Positions 51,078-53,903 of a stretch of DNA of 53,903 nt are shown here, one piece after another. The notes below the pieces were generated by a model that made no database searches, was not told where the DNA came from, and saw only the letters and a list, made by a program, of their open reading frames with translations. Numbering within the stretch: position 1 is the first letter of the stretch; each line of letters starts with the position of its first letter. Source of the DNA: a virus; IMG/VR virus record IMGVR_UViG_3300034404_000011, positions 1 to 53,903 of that record. One strand, given 5' to 3'. A program made the position numbers and the translations under genes.

Positions 51078-51476
51078 ATGAGTACTTTAAGACAAGCACT
51101 TTACATGATTGTTAGGGATCGTCAGACTGGTAAACTTGGCTTATGTGCACCATTCACTATCAGGAATATTGTATTACCTCTAAACATTAATCAATATAAA
51201 ATCCATTTCATAACAAGATTTGATGAAAACAAACATGAAAAAATAATAGAGGTATTTCTGATAGATGAAGAATTACAGAAACAATTGAAAAATATGTCTC
51301 CATATGTTTACATCATACAGGATACAGAAACAAACTACTATGGCTTAAATGTACCCTTTTATTTTAGATATGAAACTCCATTTCAATTAAGAGTTGATGG
51401 AGAGATATACACTATCACATTCATACGCTATGGTAAGATAAAAGATAAAAAATACAAAAAAGTAAGAAAAATATAA
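51078..51476 (+). CDS. Small unknown protein, element A gene
   Basis: 132 residues, beta-rich (YMIVRDRQTGKLGLCAPF), with a Lys/Arg-rich end (KDKKYKKVRKI). The paired GLCAPF and GLNVPF segments suggest an internal two-fold repeat of about 80 residues. No known domain. Confidence 0.7.
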   Translation: MSTLRQALYMIVRDRQTGKLGLCAPFTIRNIVLPLNINQYKIHFITRFDENKHEKIIEVFLIDEELQKQLKNMSPYVYIIQDTETNYYGLNVPFYFRYETPFQLRVDGEIYTITFIRYGKIKDKKYKKVRKI

Positions 51477-51492
51477 AAAAATCTCTTTTTTT
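51475..51492. terminator. A7/T7 hairpin between convergent genes
   Basis: AAAAAAA, loop TCTC, TTTTTTT, starting in the stop codon of the gene at 51078 and ending just before the opposing stop. An AT-only stem is weak but fits the terminator style here. Confidence 0.4.
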
Positions 51493-51493
51493 G

Positions 51494-52528
51494 CTAGGCT
51501 AGGTTTGTGGATAATAACACTACTAACAAATCTCTGTATAACGGATGACTCTCATCAAGATATGTAGATAGGTTATTTGATAGTTCATTTGCAAAAGTTG
51601 TTAATCTATTATCTTCTATGTCAAATGAAGTTGTGTAGTATATGTATGCTCTTGGATTAGTAGCAAACAGTGTAGCTAGAAATTCAATTAACTGATTTGA
51701 GACATTACCAAATGTTATAGTTATTCCTGATGGCGTATTTGTTAGCAATGCTTCCAAGGATTGTAAGTATTGATCTCTTGTAATGGTAGGCTGTATCGTT
51801 TCAGGTAGAATAGCAATTCCTACTAGTAAATCCTTAACTCCGCTTATAGCGTTATCGCAATACGGAGATCGTATTAGGTTAGTGTAAACATGATCATAAA
51901 ATCCTATTGTATCCAATAGAGTTCTACAAGAACCACCTGTTAAACACTCAGACCTGTAAATTTGTGGACTAAAACAAATCGATGTTTCTACATTATCATT
52001 TATACATATGAATGTATCCGTATGTATGGTATAGGATTGTTCGTAAAATTGTTTCTCGTATTCCAAAAATCTGTTATTAATCTCATGTAACATCAAGTAT
52101 AAAATTTTGTAAATAGTTGCCATCTGTTTATTATGTTGTTCAATATAATCTAGCAAATCATAAACATATTTATCTACTCTTTGTGGACTAAAACAAATTG
52201 ATGTTTCTACATTATCATTTATACATATGAATGCATCTGTATGTATGGTATAGGATTGTTTTAGAAAATCATAAAATTGTTTTTTGTATTCCAAAAATCT
52301 GTTATTAATCTCATAGACTGAATCACAAATTGTACTCATACTGTTTGTAGAATTCAAGCAAATATTATTGGTAAAACCTAAATGTAAAAGTAAAAGTTCG
52401 TCTTTTTGATTGTTATATAGTATGTTCTCAACTAAAACAGAACAATCAATATTATCTGAGTCTTCATTACTACAACTTGAACAATATATGTTTCTAATCA
52501 AGTCAACTATATAAAAATATTGCTTCAT
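51494..52528 (-). CDS. Cys-rich protein with an internal duplication
   Basis: 344 residues. Two near-identical copies of EINNRFLEYKKQFY through FICINDNVETSICFSPQ, about 42-45 residues each, follow each other with a 73-residue period, corresponding to DNA repeats at 51961-52086 and 52180-52314. The N-terminus has CSSC and further Cys. The C-terminal 150 residues form a different domain without a known motif. Element B start (AGCAACTACCAACATG). Confidence 0.7.
   Translation of the reverse strand: MKQYFYIVDLIRNIYCSSCSNEDSDNIDCSVLVENILYNNQKDELLLLHLGFTNNICLNSTNSMSTICDSVYEINNRFLEYKKQFYDFLKQSYTIHTDAFICINDNVETSICFSPQRVDKYVYDLLDYIEQHNKQMATIYKILYLMLHEINNRFLEYEKQFYEQSYTIHTDTFICINDNVETSICFSPQIYRSECLTGGSCRTLLDTIGFYDHVYTNLIRSPYCDNAISGVKDLLVGIAILPETIQPTITRDQYLQSLEALLTNTPSGITITFGNVSNQLIEFLATLFATNPRAYIYYTTSFDIEDNRLTTFANELSNNLSTYLDESHPLYRDLLVVLLSTNLA
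51961..52086. repeat. Direct repeat copy 1 inside the gene at 51494
   Basis: About 126 bases, over 90 percent identical by eye to 52180-52314 except for a nine-base deletion. The shared stretch begins TTTGTGGACTAAAACAAAT and ends TCTGTTATTAATCTCAT. Confidence 0.85.
52180..52314. repeat. Direct repeat copy 2 inside the gene at 51494
   Basis: About 135 bases, starting 219 bases after copy 1. It contains nine extra bases (in frame), so both copies encode the same block with a three-residue difference. Confidence 0.85.
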
Positions 52529-52561
52529 GTTGGTAGTTGCTTACTGGTTAGCACAAAATTT

Positions 52562-53374
52562 ATGCTTGCACAGCAAAAGCCAATATCATCTAAGCTAAGA
52601 AACAAGCTATTGGTATTGATAAATAGATTAGGAGTAAGAAGTTTGAATGATCTCATACTAAATCAAAAAATAAACAAGAAATTTTACAAGTATGTATTTG
52701 ACATACATGTTAATGCAAACGATATTAGTGAAACTCTTGTTAACAATCTATACACAAACATAAAGCAATTTTATGCAAAACATGGATTAAATATAACTTT
52801 AAATAGTTCAGATATTGCAACTCTGATAGGACTTAGGGCTGGAACCTATGCAACCTTAAAGCTTATTAAACAAAAAGTTTTGTTTGATGAAAATTATGCT
52901 CAGATAAAACTTAGTTCTGATGTGACAATAGATAGTTTTATAGAATCTGCTATTACAACAAAGGATTACAATATATCTTACTTCTTACTGTATTTGGATT
53001 ATACACCTGATGATTTATTAAATTTGTTGCTTGATGGTATTAACATACTTACAAAAGCAGACAAGTATGATAGCGATTACAATTTTGCTGCTGTAACAAT
53101 GATTTTGTATATATCCGTGATTGTTAAAACTATTCGTGATAGTTATAGTAGATTGGTTAGATCGTCTCCACTATATGGAACAATATTGTATTTATCCTTC
53201 ATGATAAGATATTATGTTGTATTATTGGATTTGAGAAACAATTTAAAAAATATAATGACTAAAATTAGTGACACTGAAATAGAGGGAACAACATTAAAGA
53301 AATATAAACAAATAAAACAGGATTATCTCGGATTTCTAATACAACCCACAAAAATTTATCCATCAAGCATATAA
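52562..53374 (+). CDS. Unknown helical protein, element B gene
   Basis: 270 residues, helical throughout, with hydrophobic stretches near residues 185-225 (AAVTMILYISVIVKTI, YGTILYLSFMIRYYVVLLDL) that could be membrane-associated. The ATG at 52562 follows AGCACAAAATTT. A longer in-frame reading from 52520 overlaps the divergent gene's start. No domain recognised. Confidence 0.65.
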   Translation: MLAQQKPISSKLRNKLLVLINRLGVRSLNDLILNQKINKKFYKYVFDIHVNANDISETLVNNLYTNIKQFYAKHGLNITLNSSDIATLIGLRAGTYATLKLIKQKVLFDENYAQIKLSSDVTIDSFIESAITTKDYNISYFLLYLDYTPDDLLNLLLDGINILTKADKYDSDYNFAAVTMILYISVIVKTIRDSYSRLVRSSPLYGTILYLSFMIRYYVVLLDLRNNLKNIMTKISDTEIEGTTLKKYKQIKQDYLGFLIQPTKIYPSSI

Positions 53375-53376
53375 AA

Positions 53377-53592
53377 TTATACTACATTTTCGGCTTTAAC
53401 AGGAACAAGTATTATATCTGCCATAATCGCTTCACAATTATTCTTTTCTTCTTCATCTAACTCAATAATTTCTCCTGGATATATGTAGTTGAGTTTACGA
53501 ATAGGATTATCTTCTTTTACATCTAGCATGCTAATCAATATTGGTTGATTTGATCCACTTTTACGATTGATGATATATTTTTGTCTACGCAT
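53377..53592 (-). CDS. Small unknown protein, element B gene
   Basis: 71 residues, basic at the N-terminus (MRRQKYIINRKSGSNQPILI) and acidic in the middle (ELDEEEKNN). The fold looks like a small beta barrel with PGEIIELDEEE, reminiscent of short phage head-tail or tail-completion proteins, but not specific. Start with AGCATTTACTTACA. Two bases separate its stop from the opposing stop. Confidence 0.65.
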   Translation of the reverse strand: MRRQKYIINRKSGSNQPILISMLDVKEDNPIRKLNYIYPGEIIELDEEEKNNCEAIMADIILVPVKAENVV

Positions 53593-53633
53593 TGTAAGTA
53601 AATGCTAAATAGGTAAAAAAAGCTAACAAGGTT

Positions 53634-53903
53634 ATGGCTTCATTGCAAGCAAGTGATCTAGTAATAGCTTACAATGTTGGGAAAATACTTAAAAATGTCA
53701 AAATATACACTAGTAAACAAGAAGTTGCTCTTACAGATGATGTAGATATATTGGATGTATTACTTGAACAAACATCTAGTAATGCAACAGTACATATAAA
53801 AAATGTAGCCATAGGTAAAACCAGTATACCCGTTTCTGATATTAGCGTAGAGGTAGAAGGTAATGTAAATAGAGTTGTTACATTTAAAGACGAAAATCAA
53901 GTT
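53634..53903 (+). CDS. N-terminal part of a paralogue of the protein at 38806
   Basis: 90 codons up to the window end. ATVHIKNVAIGKTSIPVSDI (residues 53-72) aligns with ATVKINNVVVGEVDLPVSEV of the 38806 protein, and the preceding DDVDILDVLLEQTSS aligns with EDFDVFDDLDETIVFEASK. So the N-terminal domain is shared. Element B start (AGCTAACAAGGTTATG). The remainder lies outside the window, so membrane spans cannot be checked. Confidence 0.7.
   Translation, partial: MASLQASDLVIAYNVGKILKNVKIYTSKQEVALTDDVDILDVLLEQTSSNATVHIKNVAIGKTSIPVSDISVEVEGNVNRVVTFKDENQV

Noticed and set aside
1-53903. Genome-wide TAG reassignment
   Set aside because: TAG ends several genes directly before terminators or start elements (for example 5872-5874, 7986-7988, 21817-21819, 32511-32513), so it is used as a normal stop here.

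Overview
The window is a contiguous piece of a large, AT-rich (by eye about 30 percent GC) tailed bacteriophage genome. Genes are packed on both strands with short gaps. It encodes a terminase large subunit, a portal-like protein, tail or baseplate-like proteins, a DNA replication set (split family B DNA polymerase, primase, FEN-type exonuclease, SNF2-type helicase) and pieces of two different multisubunit RNA polymerases, the arrangement known from phiKZ/AR9-type jumbo phages. No integrase, tRNA or CRISPR array was seen. A bacterial, possibly thermophilic host is suggested (inference only) by the family-4-type uracil-DNA glycosylase, ThyX, a type III anti-CRISPR ring nuclease and TnpB-type insertion sequence remnants.

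Layout: 1-712 is the end of a gene with host-like composition followed by insertion sequence debris. 716-6747 holds virion-like and unknown proteins, with a Shine-Dalgarno-driven gene at 5906. 6771-9496 holds a DpdA-like transglycosylase and one RNA polymerase beta-prime fragment. 9630-13311 is a more GC-rich stretch with ribonucleotide reductase, a truncated ThyX and a TnpB remnant that has invaded the 3' end of the terminase gene. 13276-21819 is the terminase, portal, QueE and baseplate region. 21842-25603 has a UDG-exonuclease fusion and an RNA polymerase beta N-terminal fragment. 25639-40425 alternates virion-like proteins with small unknown genes, FEN exonuclease and helicase. 40467-53903 has QueD, the AcrIII-1-type ring nuclease, the second beta-prime fragment, the DNA polymerase domain, primase, a metallopeptidase-like protein, the RNA polymerase beta C-terminal fragment and further virion-like genes.

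The clearest global signal is at gene starts. Nearly every gene has one of two elements. Element A is TCTAAATTT, or a close variant, almost always exactly six bases before the ATG. Element B is AGC about 9-12 bases before the ATG. Element A precedes replication, nucleotide-modification, anti-CRISPR and small unknown genes plus RNA polymerase fragments at 8129-9496 and 48762-50354. Element B precedes virion-like genes plus the RNA polymerase fragments at 23925-25367 and 43906-45201. The natural reading is two promoter classes, early/middle and late, producing leaderless or nearly leaderless mRNAs, with a non-virion RNA polymerase under A and a virion RNA polymerase under B. Using these elements as a guide corrected many starts and revealed small genes (28738-28893, 19979-20023, 8034-8078).

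Other points of interest are a likely programmed -1 frameshift in a baseplate-like gene (slip site at 19067-19073), an in-frame TAG inside the virion-type beta-prime gene (43906-43908) followed by 32 plausible codons, a queE/queD/dpdA set implying 7-deazaguanine in the phage DNA, a decayed antisense speD gene (28018-28270), and a TnpB remnant that supplies the last residues of the terminase and has removed the start of thyX.
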